DNA from: Fuerstiella sp.
GTDB lineage: Bacteria; Planctomycetota; Planctomycetia; Planctomycetales; Planctomycetaceae
Reading direction: 5' to 3'
Length of the DNA stretch: 39,768 bases
Assembly (NCBI GenBank): GCA_022447225.1
Contig: JAKVAZ010000015.1
Coordinates: forward strand, 1-39,768
Shown here piece after piece: positions 24,767-32,505 of this stretch. The position numbers and the translations under genes are program-made. The notes under the pieces were generated by a model. It was given only the letters and a program-made list of their open reading frames with translations. It did not search any database and was not told the origin of the DNA. Within the stretch, counting starts at the first letter, position 1, and each line of letters begins with the position of its first letter.

Positions 24767-26206
24767 TCAAATGATTCGGAGTCCGTCAGCCATTGCACAC
24801 CGTCGCTGACGAGTGAATGTCATGGGATTGGTAACGCCTTCACCGGTGGGAGTCGCAATACTGAATGACGGATAACCTTCGCCTCCAATTCCAAGCCCCG
24901 CTGTACACGGGCCATTTTTCACATACAGGGTTGTGTTCATGATCCGCCCCATCTTTGTGATCGTCTTCACGTTGTTGGAATGGATGATGGCAGTGTGACC
25001 AAAACCATGTTCATATTTTTGTGCCATGGCAATTGCCGTATCCACATCGTTCACGCGAACAAAAGGCACGAACGGCATCATTTGCTCGACAGGCACAAAG
25101 GGGTTGTGTTCATCTGTTTCCCCATACAGGATTCCTGTCTCCGCAGGCACCGTCACTCCAATCTGCCCCGCCAGCCACGAAGGATCCCGACCGATAAAAT
25201 CACGATTAAGCAGAGGATGCCCGTCCGGTTCCTTTGGGGGTGCAAACGCAAGTGATGTCAGTTGAGCAATCTGCTGCGCATTTAACTGGTAACCACCCTG
25301 ACGGCCAACGGAAGTCATCAACTGTTCAAAAATGCCGGCGACCGCAAACACTTCTTTTTCAGCAATGCACAGCAGGTTATTGTCAAAAGCAGCTCCCGTA
25401 ACAATCGACCGTGCGGCATTGTCCAGGTCGGCAGTTTCATCGACCACGACAGGGGGGTTGCCTGGTCCGGCCACGATCGCTCGTTTTGGACTCCGGAGCG
25501 CTGCACGTGCAACCGCGGGTCCACCGGTCACCACAGCGACTCGAACTCCACGATGATCAAAAATCGCCTGAGCTGACTCCACAGTCGGGGTACGGATGAT
25601 CGTAATCAGGTTCTGCAGACCCGTCGCCTCGTGGATTGCCTGGTTAAAACGACGTACTCCTTCAGACGCAATTCCTGCTCCCGAAGGATGTGGATTCACA
25701 ACCAGCGTGTTTCCGGCTGCCACCATATTAACAAAGTTGCCGGCGATGGTGGGAAGTGAATGCGTCACCGGAGTGATGGCACCGATCACACCAAACGGAG
25801 CATATTCAGTCACGGTCAGACCGTGATCACCACTCACAGCATCTGATCGCAGAAATTCAACTCCGGGGATACTGCGGACCAGTTTGAGTTTGGCGACTTT
25901 ATGATCAAGTCGACCGATTTTCGTTTCTTCCATTTCCAGCCGACCCAACTCATCGGCCTGTTCTTCACAGATACGCTTGACGATGTCGATCGCAATACGA
26001 CGCGTATCAACGGGAGCATCGCTGAGTTGTTCGAACGCGAACTGAGCTGCGGTCACGGCAGAGTCAACATCGTCGAAAACTCCGAAGTTGCCGGCGTTTA
26101 CGCCGTTTTGCTGTGGTACGACGCTGCCATTCGCTCCACCCGTATGTGACAACTGGCTGAGCACTTCCTGGACCACCTGTCTAATGGCATGTTCTGTTGC
26201 TTGCAT
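24767..26206 (-). CDS. CoA-acylating aldehyde dehydrogenase (PduP-like)
   Basis: This 479-residue enzyme oxidises an aldehyde to acyl-CoA with NAD+ and CoA, in this pathway L-lactaldehyde to lactoyl-CoA. The N-terminal '[18 protein letters not shown]' is an amphipathic encapsulation peptide, joined by a Gly/Asn/Gln linker to the ALDH fold. The catalytic cysteine is C280 in '[14 protein letters not shown]'. '[20 protein letters not shown]', 'NPHPSGAG', '[13 protein letters not shown]' and '[16 protein letters not shown]' are family motifs of PduP/EutE. A GGGGAGG Shine-Dalgarno overlaps the end of the upstream BMC-P gene, with only 6 bp between the genes, so translation is coupled. Confidence 0.95.
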   Translation of the reverse strand: MQATEHAIRQVVQEVLSQLSHTGGANGSVVPQQNGVNAGNFGVFDDVDSAVTAAQFAFEQLSDAPVDTRRIAIDIVKRICEEQADELGRLEMEETKIGRLDHKVAKLKLVRSIPGVEFLRSDAVSGDHGLTVTEYAPFGVIGAITPVTHSLPTIAGNFVNMVAAGNTLVVNPHPSGAGIASEGVRRFNQAIHEATGLQNLITIIRTPTVESAQAIFDHRGVRVAVVTGGPAVARAALRSPKRAIVAGPGNPPVVVDETADLDNAARSIVTGAAFDNNLLCIAEKEVFAVAGIFEQLMTSVGRQGGYQLNAQQIAQLTSLAFAPPKEPDGHPLLNRDFIGRDPSWLAGQIGVTVPAETGILYGETDEHNPFVPVEQMMPFVPFVRVNDVDTAIAMAQKYEHGFGHTAIIHSNNVKTITKMGRIMNTTLYVKNGPCTAGLGIGGEGYPSFSIATPTGEGVTNPMTFTRQRRCAMADGLRII

Positions 26207-26212
26207 GACGAC

Positions 26213-26527
26213 TTAAACCTCCCCGCCGGCAAAGATTTGGGTATCTTTCACAGTTACGGTATCGACGATACCTACGATTGCTGCATCAATGGGCAACGTC
26301 TTCGTTTGTGGAGTGAACCGGGCGCTGCTGCCCTGAACACACAACACGACTTCGCCTTCGCCGGCACCCACGATGTCCACCACAATAAAGGACCGACCGG
26401 TCGGCTGCAGATCACTCTGGTCTTTTTCATTCACACGCAATGGTTCCACGATCAGCAGTTTGCTGCCGACCAGCTCGTCAACTTTTTGAGTCGACACAAT
26501 GCTGCCCGTGATTCTGCCAAGAAACAT
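26213..26527 (-). CDS. BMC-P (EutN/CcmL) pentameric shell vertex protein
   Basis: The 104-residue product begins 'MFLGRITGSIVSTQKVDEL' and continues 'GSKLLIVEPLRVN', 'SFIVVDIVGAGEGEVVLCVQ' and 'PIDAAIVGIVDTVTV', all characteristic of EutN/CcmL proteins. It is the clearest family member of the three. An AGGA Shine-Dalgarno lies 9 nt before the ATG. It is coupled to the aldehyde dehydrogenase gene downstream and follows the kinase gene by 66 bp. Confidence 0.94.
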   Translation of the reverse strand: MFLGRITGSIVSTQKVDELVGSKLLIVEPLRVNEKDQSDLQPTGRSFIVVDIVGAGEGEVVLCVQGSSARFTPQTKTLPIDAAIVGIVDTVTVKDTQIFAGGEV

Positions 26528-26593
26528 GATCGTCGTTCCTGTTCTCGTGAATACTCATGCAGCCCCCGATAAAACAGGCCGCTCGTTACATTC

Positions 26594-27781
26594 TCATCCG
26601 ATAGCAGCCGCCGTCTGCCGAGCCACTACCAGCTCTTCATTTGTGGGAATAATCCACACTTCAATTCCGCTGTGATCCGTACTGATTTTTGTCTCTGTAT
26701 CGCGTTTGACCGCTGAGTTTCGTTCCGTATCCAGATTCAGACCTGTCCATCCCATCCCCTCACAGACGGACCGACGGATTCGTTCGCTGTTTTCGCCGAT
26801 TCCGCCGGTGAAGACGATCGCGTCCGCACCTCGCAAAACGGCAAGGTAGGAGCCAATGTGACTACGAATCGAGGCTTCAAAGAGTCGCAGGGCTTTCTCA
26901 GCCCGATCGTGTCCGGTTGCGGCGGCCTGTTCCAGATCACGACAATCACCACTCAGCCCGCTCACTCCCAGCAAACCACCGTTGGATGACATCTCTGTCA
27001 AAACCTGTTCCAGTGTCATCCCTGTGGCCTGCATGATGGCGGGAATCGCGTAAGGATCGAATTCACCAACACGGTTGTTACTGGGGAGCCCCCCCTGAGG
27101 ACTCATTCCCATCGATGTGGCTGCGCTTTGACCGTTGCGAATCGCGCACACGGATGCACTGCCACCCAGATGGCAGCTGATGATTCTCAGATCATCCCGT
27201 CCCAGAAGCTCTGCTGTACGTCCGGCAATGAAGCGATGACTTGCGCCGTGATATCCCCATCGGCGAATTTCCAGTGAATTGTACCATTCGAACGGAACTG
27301 CATATGCCCGATATTCGAAGTCAATTGTCTCGTGAAAACCCGTCTCCAGCGCAGCAACCAACGGGATGTCAGGAAAAGCCGCTCGCAACTGACGCATGGC
27401 TTTGACATACGGCGGATTATGAGCCGGGGCAATAACCGAACATGCTTCCATTTTCAGGAGCAACTCTTCATCCACGATCCGCACACCGCTCATACTTCCC
27501 GCAAAAACGGCTTTGAATCCGATGCCGCAGACGTCGTTAATTGTGTCCAGACAACCGTGCTCCGGATCTGTCAACTGCTGCAGACACAACTGCACAGCTT
27601 CGGCGTGATCGCGAACCTGCTGCTGTGTTTCCATTGTGTGATGGCCAGCCGCAGCAAAGCAATGACTTTCGGTACCTCCGATGCGATCGATTCCGCCGCG
27701 CGCAAGCTGAGTTTCGTCCGACAGGTCAAACAGGCGGTACTTGAAACTTGTGGAACCCAGATTGGCAACAAGAATCTTCAT
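26594..27781 (-). CDS. ackA: Acetate/propionate kinase-type acyl kinase
   Basis: This 395-residue ASKHA kinase moves the phosphate of an acyl phosphate to ADP. In this pathway it turns lactoyl-phosphate into lactate and ATP. The start '[20 protein letters not shown]' fixes the ATG at 27781; the frame is open to 27895, but that part is not conserved. '[11 protein letters not shown]' holds the catalytic His region, '[16 protein letters not shown]' and '[20 protein letters not shown]' the phosphate and adenosine loops, and '[17 protein letters not shown]' the C-terminal nucleotide site. Compared with classical AckA (NCGSSSxK, HLGNGAS, GLxMGTRSG), these loops are changed ([24 protein letters not shown]), which may reflect the bulkier acyl group. 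The symbol is by family only. It has no clear Shine-Dalgarno. Confidence 0.9.
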   Translation of the reverse strand: MKILVANLGSTSFKYRLFDLSDETQLARGGIDRIGGTESHCFAAAGHHTMETQQQVRDHAEAVQLCLQQLTDPEHGCLDTINDVCGIGFKAVFAGSMSGVRIVDEELLLKMEACSVIAPAHNPPYVKAMRQLRAAFPDIPLVAALETGFHETIDFEYRAYAVPFEWYNSLEIRRWGYHGASHRFIAGRTAELLGRDDLRIISCHLGGSASVCAIRNGQSAATSMGMSPQGGLPSNNRVGEFDPYAIPAIMQATGMTLEQVLTEMSSNGGLLGVSGLSGDCRDLEQAAATGHDRAEKALRLFEASIRSHIGSYLAVLRGADAIVFTGGIGENSERIRRSVCEGMGWTGLNLDTERNSAVKRDTETKISTDHSGIEVWIIPTNEELVVARQTAAAIG

Positions 27782-27895
27782 TGAAACCACAACACACAGA
27801 AGGTCCGTAGATCGGACAGTTCGCTTATGGCCGGATCTGACAACAGGACGCAGATCGCCGAAACAGTTATCCGAATGAGCAGAGACGAATAACAA

Positions 27896-28162
27896 TCAGA
27901 CGAAGTGCTCCAACACTGTCGGTTCCGGGCGGGGAATCAGATGAGCGCTGATCAGTTCGCCGGATTGCGATGCTGCAGCCGCACCTGCATCCACAGCGGC
28001 ACGCACTGACCCCACGTCACCACGAATGACAGTGGTCACAAAGGCTCCCCCAATCTGAACCTGTTTTACGAGACTGACATTGGCAGCTTTAAGCATGGCA
28101 TCGGAGGCCTGAACCTGGCAGACCAGACCCTTGGTTTCAATCAGACCGATTGCTTCTGACAT
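27896..28162 (-). CDS. BMC-H hexameric shell protein
   Basis: This 88-residue protein is a single Pfam00936-type domain: 'EAIGLIETKGLVCQVQASDA', 'MLKAANVSLVKQVQIGGAFV', 'VIRGDVGSVRAAVDAGAAAA' and 'LISAHLIPRPE'. BMC-H hexamers tile the shell facets, and their central pore passes substrates. The short C-terminal extension 'TVLEHFV' is unusual. It is the second of two BMC-H genes in tandem, and no trimeric BMC-T protein is present. It lies just before the kinase gene. Confidence 0.96.
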   Translation of the reverse strand: MSEAIGLIETKGLVCQVQASDAMLKAANVSLVKQVQIGGAFVTTVIRGDVGSVRAAVDAGAAAASQSGELISAHLIPRPEPTVLEHFV

Positions 28163-28256
28163 TTTTCTGTTCCCGTTCGAAAATAAAAAAGGACTGAACT
28201 TTCTGGAACCCTGTTAGTCGCGGATGAAATCTCAACGTCCAACGATCTGGAAAAAC

Positions 28257-28553
28257 TCACTTGCCTGACCGCGTACGCCGCGGAATAACGCTGCTGAGCT
28301 CTTCATGCGGACGAGGAATCACCTCCACGCTGACGACTTCGCCTATTTTGGATGCAGCCTGAGCACCCGCATCAACCGCCGCCTTCACAGCGCCGACATC
28401 ACCCACGACAAATGCGGTCACCAGACCACTGCCGACTTTGTCCCAGCCGATCATTTCCACATTGGCTGCCTTCAGCATCGTGTCGACAGCTTCCAGCAGG
28501 CAAACGAAACCCTTGGTTTCGATCATCCCCAACGCTTCCATCGGTTTCGCCAT
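28257..28553 (-). CDS. BMC-H hexameric shell protein
   Basis: The product has 98 residues from the ATG at 28553, which has a GGAGAA Shine-Dalgarno about 9 nt upstream; an earlier start at 28604 would add 17 unconserved residues. The BMC domain is clear ('EALGMIETKGFVCLLEAVDT', 'MLKAANVEMIGWDKVGSGLV', 'FVVGDVGAVKAAVDAGAQAA', 'VVSVEVIPRPHEEL'), with a basic tail 'IPRRTRSGK'. It is closely related to the next gene, and the two probably form mixed or separate hexamers. It follows pduL by about 100 bp. Confidence 0.96.
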   Translation of the reverse strand: MAKPMEALGMIETKGFVCLLEAVDTMLKAANVEMIGWDKVGSGLVTAFVVGDVGAVKAAVDAGAQAASKIGEVVSVEVIPRPHEELSSVIPRRTRSGK

Positions 28554-28659
28554 GTCAATTGTTCTCCGGCATCGGTCACTGGTGTCCTGCCAGCACGTCT
28601 GCAATTACGTATGGCGGCTTTCCGTTGCCACCGTGAATTCAAATAGTGTATTTTTTATG

Positions 28660-29442
28660 TTAACTGTGACAGGCACACAGAGCCGGTTTAACCAATTCCA
28701 CATGCGTTGCATGATCCAGATTAATCGCGTTGCCTTCGTCCGTGTCCAGATGCACTTCAAGCTTAATGTCGTCTCCGGCACGGACCACCATATCTTCCAG
28801 AATTGTCGTACAGCCGGGCGCTTCGACACGCAGATGAACGAGGTCTCTGTCAGCGACGTCATAGTAGGCCAGGTCCGCGGGCCCCATGTGCACGTGACGC
28901 ATTGCACGAATCACACCGTGTTGCAGTTCCACGACACCATGCGGCCCCACCAGAACACAGCCAGGCGTCCCCTGAACATTGCCGCTGATGCGAACCGGCA
29001 AATTGATGCCAAGAGAAATTCCGTCGGTAAATGCCAACTCCACCTGTGATTCATCCCGACAGGGACCAAGGACCCGAACGTTGGGAATCATTCGGCGGCG
29101 AGGACCGACTACCGCTACCGTTTCCTTTGCCGCAAAATATCCGTCCTGGTAAAGATCCTTCTCCGGGGTCAGTGACGCCCCGGCACCAAACAGAGTCTCC
29201 ACATCCGGTTGTGTGAGGTGAACATGTCGAGCGGAAATGTTGACGACAAGCGGGTTACGATCCACTTTTCCGGCAGTGTTATCCTGGGCAGTATCATCCG
29301 CACCGGATTTCGAGCCGGTCGTATCTCTCAGCACCGGAATGCCGACGGATGCCCCTGGCCGGATGGTGTTTGTCCGCTGTGTCAAAACGTCCCGAACGAC
29401 GCGTTCGATGTCGCTTCGACTGATCGATGAAGTGGAAATCAC
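28660..29442 (-). CDS. pduL: Phosphate propanoyltransferase PduL-type phosphotransacylase
   Basis: The 260-residue product starts at a GTG (29442). PduL swaps CoA for phosphate on an acyl-CoA, recycling CoA inside the organelle and feeding the kinase. The N-terminal '[18 protein letters not shown]' is an encapsulation peptide followed by a long polar linker (about 25-62). The two-barrel PduL fold follows, with the zinc-binding histidines in '[10 protein letters not shown]' (H73, H75) and '[12 protein letters not shown]', plus '[18 protein letters not shown]' and '[13 protein letters not shown]'. It is the first gene after the regulator and stands behind an operator-like palindrome. Its tail 'LCACHS' is Cys-rich. 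Confidence 0.95.
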   Translation of the reverse strand: MISTSSISRSDIERVVRDVLTQRTNTIRPGASVGIPVLRDTTGSKSGADDTAQDNTAGKVDRNPLVVNISARHVHLTQPDVETLFGAGASLTPEKDLYQDGYFAAKETVAVVGPRRRMIPNVRVLGPCRDESQVELAFTDGISLGINLPVRISGNVQGTPGCVLVGPHGVVELQHGVIRAMRHVHMGPADLAYYDVADRDLVHLRVEAPGCTTILEDMVVRAGDDIKLEVHLDTDEGNAINLDHATHVELVKPALCACHS

Positions 29443-29491
29443 AGAATGTCCCGGAACTTACTGGAGGACACATCCGTGTGACCAATGATTG

Positions 29492-29517
29492 TATTGCCCT
29501 CAGTGGCAATAATTATC
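29492..29517 (-). promoter_or_regulatory. Operator-like palindrome and -10 element before pduL
   Basis: TATTGCC (29492-29498) and GGCAATA (29505-29511) form a perfect 7-bp inverted repeat with a 6-bp centre. On the minus strand it directly follows GATAAT (29517-29512), a good -10 hexamer, so it covers the expected transcription start. No good -35 is visible. This is the layout of a repressor operator, and the adjacent DeoR regulator is the natural candidate to bind it. Confidence 0.55.
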
Positions 29518-29551
29518 TCTGTTAATATGTCTTCAGTTGTCCGAAGCCCGA

Positions 29552-30325
29552 TCAACACACAGGCTGCTCAGCACCTTCAGCCAAACTCAACGTAATCCCC
29601 TTGTCCCGCAGCATCTGCTGCCATTCCTGCCCCAAACTGGCGTTTGATACAATCTCGTCAATTTCACTCAGGGGACAAAGGTGAGAGAGTGCTCTCTGGC
29701 CAAACTTGGTGTGGTCAGCGACGAGCGTGACATGTTCGGCAGCACGGATCATCTGTCGTTCGGTATCGACCAGCAGAGCGTTGCTGTTGAATAGTCCTTC
29801 CGAAGTCACCCCACCTGCGCTCATCACCAGTTGCGAAACGTATATATTCCGCAAAGCTTCAACCGCCTGATCGCCCAAAGCGACACCAGTTTTCGGATAA
29901 ACGTAACCACCAATAAAAATCAACTCGATCCGTTCCTGATTCATCATCAGCGAGGCAATAGGCAACGAATTCGTCACAACCTGCAAAACTTTACCGGTTA
30001 AATGTCGAGCAACTTCCAGAGTGGTCGAACCACCATCCAGAAGCACCGTATCTCCCGAAGAAATCAAACCCGCCATATGACGGGCAATTGCCTGTTTCTC
30101 GACCGAAGCACGACTCTCCCGAACGGAAAGATCCGTCAGTGACTCACCGGAATAGGCAGCACCGCCACGTGTGCGATGAATCTGTCCCTGTGCGTCAAGG
30201 TACTCCAGGTCACGCCTGACAGTCGACTCGCTGGCCTGGACGGCTGCGGCCAGTTGTTGAAGGGACACAAACCCCATTCGCTCGGTAAGGCCCAATATTT
30301 TTGATCGCCTTTGATCAACAAACAT
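29552..30325 (-). CDS. DeoR-family transcriptional regulator of the BMC locus
   Basis: The 257-residue product starts at an ATG (30325). Residues 1-60 form the DeoR winged helix ('FVSLQQLAAAVQASESTVRR', then 'DLEYLDAQGQIHRTRGGAAY'). The rest is the DeoRC sensor domain related to phosphosugar-binding folds ('DTVLLDGGSTTLEVARHL', 'VVTNSLPIASLMM', 'IGGYVYPKTGVALG', 'LVADHTKFGQRAL'). DeoR proteins are usually repressors that respond to phosphorylated sugars. It is the first gene of the locus, 109 bp before pduL, and likely controls it in response to fucose/rhamnose intermediates. Confidence 0.93.
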   Translation of the reverse strand: MFVDQRRSKILGLTERMGFVSLQQLAAAVQASESTVRRDLEYLDAQGQIHRTRGGAAYSGESLTDLSVRESRASVEKQAIARHMAGLISSGDTVLLDGGSTTLEVARHLTGKVLQVVTNSLPIASLMMNQERIELIFIGGYVYPKTGVALGDQAVEALRNIYVSQLVMSAGGVTSEGLFNSNALLVDTERQMIRAAEHVTLVADHTKFGQRALSHLCPLSEIDEIVSNASLGQEWQQMLRDKGITLSLAEGAEQPVC

Positions 30326-30361
30326 CAAAAACTTTCAACGAACGGCTAGAAACAACAGCCC

Positions 30362-30390
30362 ATAATGACGTTCCATGATTGATTTTGCAA
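30362..30390 (-). promoter_or_regulatory. Predicted sigma-70-type promoter of the DeoR gene
   Basis: On the minus strand TTGCAA (30390-30385) and CATTAT (30367-30362) are 17 bp apart, about 40 bp before the start codon. Inverted repeats with TTTGAT/ATCAAA (30310-30329) and TTGATC/GATCAA (30301-30318) overlap the first codons and could serve in autoregulation. Confidence 0.5.
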
Positions 30391-30659
30391 TAATCTGAAA
30401 CAAACATTTCCAAAATAAGCCAACCGTGGCTGTCGGAACACGCCTTCAGATGGGCAACACCGTCACTGTGCGATCAGAATCAATCAAGTTCAGCAAAAGT
30501 TGGGAACGAGGCCCCGTTCAAGCCATCACGGATAACAATCACGCTGCAAGGTCGACGGTCCCTGTTCCTTAAGTGAGAAGCGGTGACGCTGTTTTGTCTA
30601 TCTCAGTTTCGTCAGTCCGCTCGACTTCACATCACGAACGATCTCTGTGCCGGCTCAAT

Positions 30660-30845
30660 GGTATCGGTTCGGACCGCCCGTAAACCGTATCGATTTCTGC
30701 ACGGCCGGACTCAATGTGCAGCAGAACAGGACACCCTGCCGGGCTATTTGCTACGGTTCAAAATTGCCGACTGCATGAGTCGGAGGAGTTTTAAAGGATA
30801 TTCCCTGTTGCTCACAAAATTTTGAATTTGGCACACAACCTGCGT
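30660..30845 (+). repeat. Intergenic repeat unit, copy 1 (upstream and promoter part)
   Basis: This stretch aligns with 30962-31147 at an offset of about 302 bp. Over the best part (30739-30814 against 31041-31116) I count 55 identical of 76 positions without a gap. Similarity continues leftward to about 30673 with small gaps, and rightward through the promoter. The most conserved block is CTGTTGCTCA (30805-30814), 15 bp before the -24 element. The unit ends in the RNA listed below. The frame at 30583-30825 across it is not convincing. Confidence 0.8.
30828..30845 (+). promoter_or_regulatory. Sigma-54 (-24/-12) promoter
   Basis: TTGGCAC (30828-30834) and CTGC (30840-30843) give the invariant GG (30830-30831) and GC (30842-30843) exactly 10 bp apart, against the consensus YTGGCACG-N4-TTGCW. 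Transcription would start about 12 nt downstream, near 30855. It points rightward, away from the DeoR gene. Sigma-54 promoters need an enhancer-binding activator; the duplicated DNA upstream may hold its sites. No activator gene is in the window. Confidence 0.8.
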
Positions 30846-30854
30846 AAACAAAAT

Positions 30855-30940
30855 CCGATGTCGTGACGGCAAGCAATGGCCCGCCTTGCTGTTCCGGCCT
30901 TGCATCGGAGCGTCCCTGGGAAACCGGGGACGCTCTTTTT
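30855..30940 (+). ncRNA. Candidate sigma-54-driven small RNA, about 86 nt
   Basis: The predicted start (near 30855) coincides with the 5' arm of a stem, TCCGATG (30854-30860), that pairs perfectly with CATCGGA (30903-30909). Inside lies a hairpin, GCAAG/CTTGC (30869-30873 with 30885-30889) or the overlapping AGCAA/TTGCT, with a C-rich loop around TGGCCCGCC. A strong intrinsic terminator follows at once. Promoter, closed RNA fold and terminator fit one short transcript. A 42-codon frame from 30876 would read through the terminator and has no ribosome site, so it is unlikely to be coding. I recognise no known RNA family. Targets are unknown, but its nearest gene is the BMC regulator. Confidence 0.7.
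30908..30940 (+). terminator. Intrinsic terminator of the small RNA
   Basis: GAGCGTCCC (30908-30916) pairs with GGGACGCTC (30927-30935). The stem continues through a U-G and two G-C pairs to a GAAA tetraloop, 12 bp in all. Five T follow (30936-30940). This is a textbook Rho-independent terminator on the plus strand, although no protein gene precedes it. Confidence 0.92.
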
Positions 30941-30961
30941 GCTTTATTCCACTTTTGACCC

Positions 30962-31195
30962 GTTGGTCGCGGTTACCGACCCGTTAAATACATCGCCTTT
31001 TTAGGGTCCGCCGCTGTGTGTTGCGTCAGATCACACTTTACCGGGCGATTTGCGACACATGAAAACTGTCGACCGCGAGGCACGGGCGATTTTTGAAGGA
31101 AATCCGCTGTTGCTCAAGGAGGCATTTAACCTGACACGCAAACTACGACCAGCGACAGAACGCCCCTGTTCAATTGGGGGACGCGGCTGATTTGT
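30962..31195 (+). repeat. Intergenic repeat unit, copy 2 (decayed)
   Basis: This unit matches copy 1 up to the promoter. The conserved block CTGTTGCTCA is at 31107-31116, and the element at the -24 position reads TGACAC (31132-31137) instead of TGGCAC. At the -12 position TAC (31144-31146) replaces TGC, with the same internal spacing. The RNA body is shortened by about 53 nt. The terminator stem survives with a mismatch (CGCCCC, 31161-31166; GGGGACG, 31177-31183), but its U-run is broken. It looks like a dead duplicate. Confidence 0.75.
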
Positions 31196-31223
31196 TCTTG
31201 TACTTAGGGATCATTCCCCTTGA

Positions 31224-32171
31224 TTATTCCTGGCGGAGACCCACTGCCGACTCTTTTCGATTGCTGCCAAAAACAAGAACCAGTTCCTGCTCCTCTCGCA
31301 GCCTTCTGGATTTAATCCTGATCGTATCCTGCACCGGTCGCCCATCCACGTAACGAACCCGGGCTCCCGGAACTTTGATTGCCAGTTGCAGCTTTCGACC
31401 GGACACATCCACAATGGTTCTTTTGGTGACAACTTCGGGCTCTGCCCCACCGGTGACGCGTGAAGCAGTAAAATATTGCCGGTCGAACGGCAAACGTTGA
31501 CGGTGACCGTCTGTTCCTTTCACTGTTCCCGACAGATCGGAGAGCCGATAACGTTTGGTCCCGTCCGGCAGCCGTATCTCGATAATGATTTGATACTGCT
31601 CACCAGTTTCCGGATTTGCCGGATCTGTCCAGGCGGTAAAACTCCCCCTGGTCACAGCCAGTCCTCCTTCGGGAATTCGAAAAAAGGGACTCTCTCCCTG
31701 ATTCCCGGATTCCGCTTCGCTATTTCCAATCGACGCAAGCTTTGCATCAGCCACCACTGAATCCAACTGGCCTCGCTCGGTCACAGAAAGACTGCTGGCA
31801 AGTTGTTGCAGACTTTTGATTGTCTGATCGACTTCCGGACCAGGGGCGGGAATGATCTGTAATGCCGGCAGGTCATCAAGTCGCAATTCATCACCCAGAG
31901 ACGCCTGGATTGGAGGAATCGGTATTGGGGTCTGCCTGGCTGTGCCGGCCAGTCCCAGCCAGGCAAACACCGAGGCCGCAGTGGAATAGCCGATGACATG
32001 GATGGTGAGAGAAAGAAACCAGCCCATCCGGGCAATCGTCAGTAAGCGTCTGTGACCGGTTGCTACGTAGCATGAACCGGTCTGGCCCGCCAGCTGCCCC
32101 TCGGCAAGCGGATTTCCGGTATTGTCTGTCGTCGGGTTGTCGGTCTGCGACATCGCCACTAGGTGATCCAT
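31224..32171 (-). CDS. Single-pass membrane protein, hypothetical
   Basis: The product is up to 315 residues; a second ATG at 32153 (residue 7) is equally possible, and neither has a good Shine-Dalgarno. A polar cytoplasmic head (about 1-45) precedes one membrane helix (about 49-76, 'MGWFLSLTIHVIGYSTAASV'). The large extracytoplasmic part has Pro-rich and Gln/Ser-rich linkers, then beta-type sequence ('YQIIIEIRLPDGTKRYRLSD', 'GRKLQLAIKVPGARVRYVDG'). I recognise no domain; the layout is common among planctomycete-only membrane proteins. It is divergent from the MMPL exporter gene, which may be functionally related. It converges on the small RNA. Confidence 0.72.
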   Translation of the reverse strand: MDHLVAMSQTDNPTTDNTGNPLAEGQLAGQTGSCYVATGHRRLLTIARMGWFLSLTIHVIGYSTAASVFAWLGLAGTARQTPIPIPPIQASLGDELRLDDLPALQIIPAPGPEVDQTIKSLQQLASSLSVTERGQLDSVVADAKLASIGNSEAESGNQGESPFFRIPEGGLAVTRGSFTAWTDPANPETGEQYQIIIEIRLPDGTKRYRLSDLSGTVKGTDGHRQRLPFDRQYFTASRVTGGAEPEVVTKRTIVDVSGRKLQLAIKVPGARVRYVDGRPVQDTIRIKSRRLREEQELVLVFGSNRKESAVGLRQE

Positions 32172-32505
32172 CGGGAGAGAGGGGCGACGGAAACAGGCTC
32201 ATTGTCCTGTGCCCGCCCGGAGTTTAACGACCACGTATAATAATATGGCAACGATGAGAACACGCCGACGTTACTCATCGCATTTATCGTAACCACTGCA
32301 AATTAAGCGTTTTACATAATCGTATTAATTTGACGGTGCACAGCAGGGATTGGGGGTTCAGTGTCGCCACTACCCATGACGAAATCATCAAAGACGGATA
32401 GAATGCGGCTTCTTCCTGGAACTTCCGTAACTCATTGAACACTATCGGCAGTCCGCGAATTGGCGAATTGACTTACTTTTCACTCTGCACACAAGTAAAC
32501 GGGAC
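32172..32505. other. Divergent promoter region
   Basis: This 334-bp interval lies between the divergent membrane protein and exporter genes. It should hold both promoters. A GAATTGGC/GAATTG direct repeat precedes the exporter start (32457-32470), but I see no convincing -35/-10 pair, hairpin or small gene. Confidence 0.4.

Noticed and set aside
30876-31004. A 42-codon frame (starting MARLAVPALH) overlapping the small RNA
   Set aside because: It has no ribosome site and runs straight through a strong intrinsic terminator. The RNA fold explains the sequence better.
31132-31147. The second repeat as an active sigma-54 promoter
   Set aside because: Both invariant Gs of the -24/-12 elements are A here, and the downstream RNA and terminator are damaged.
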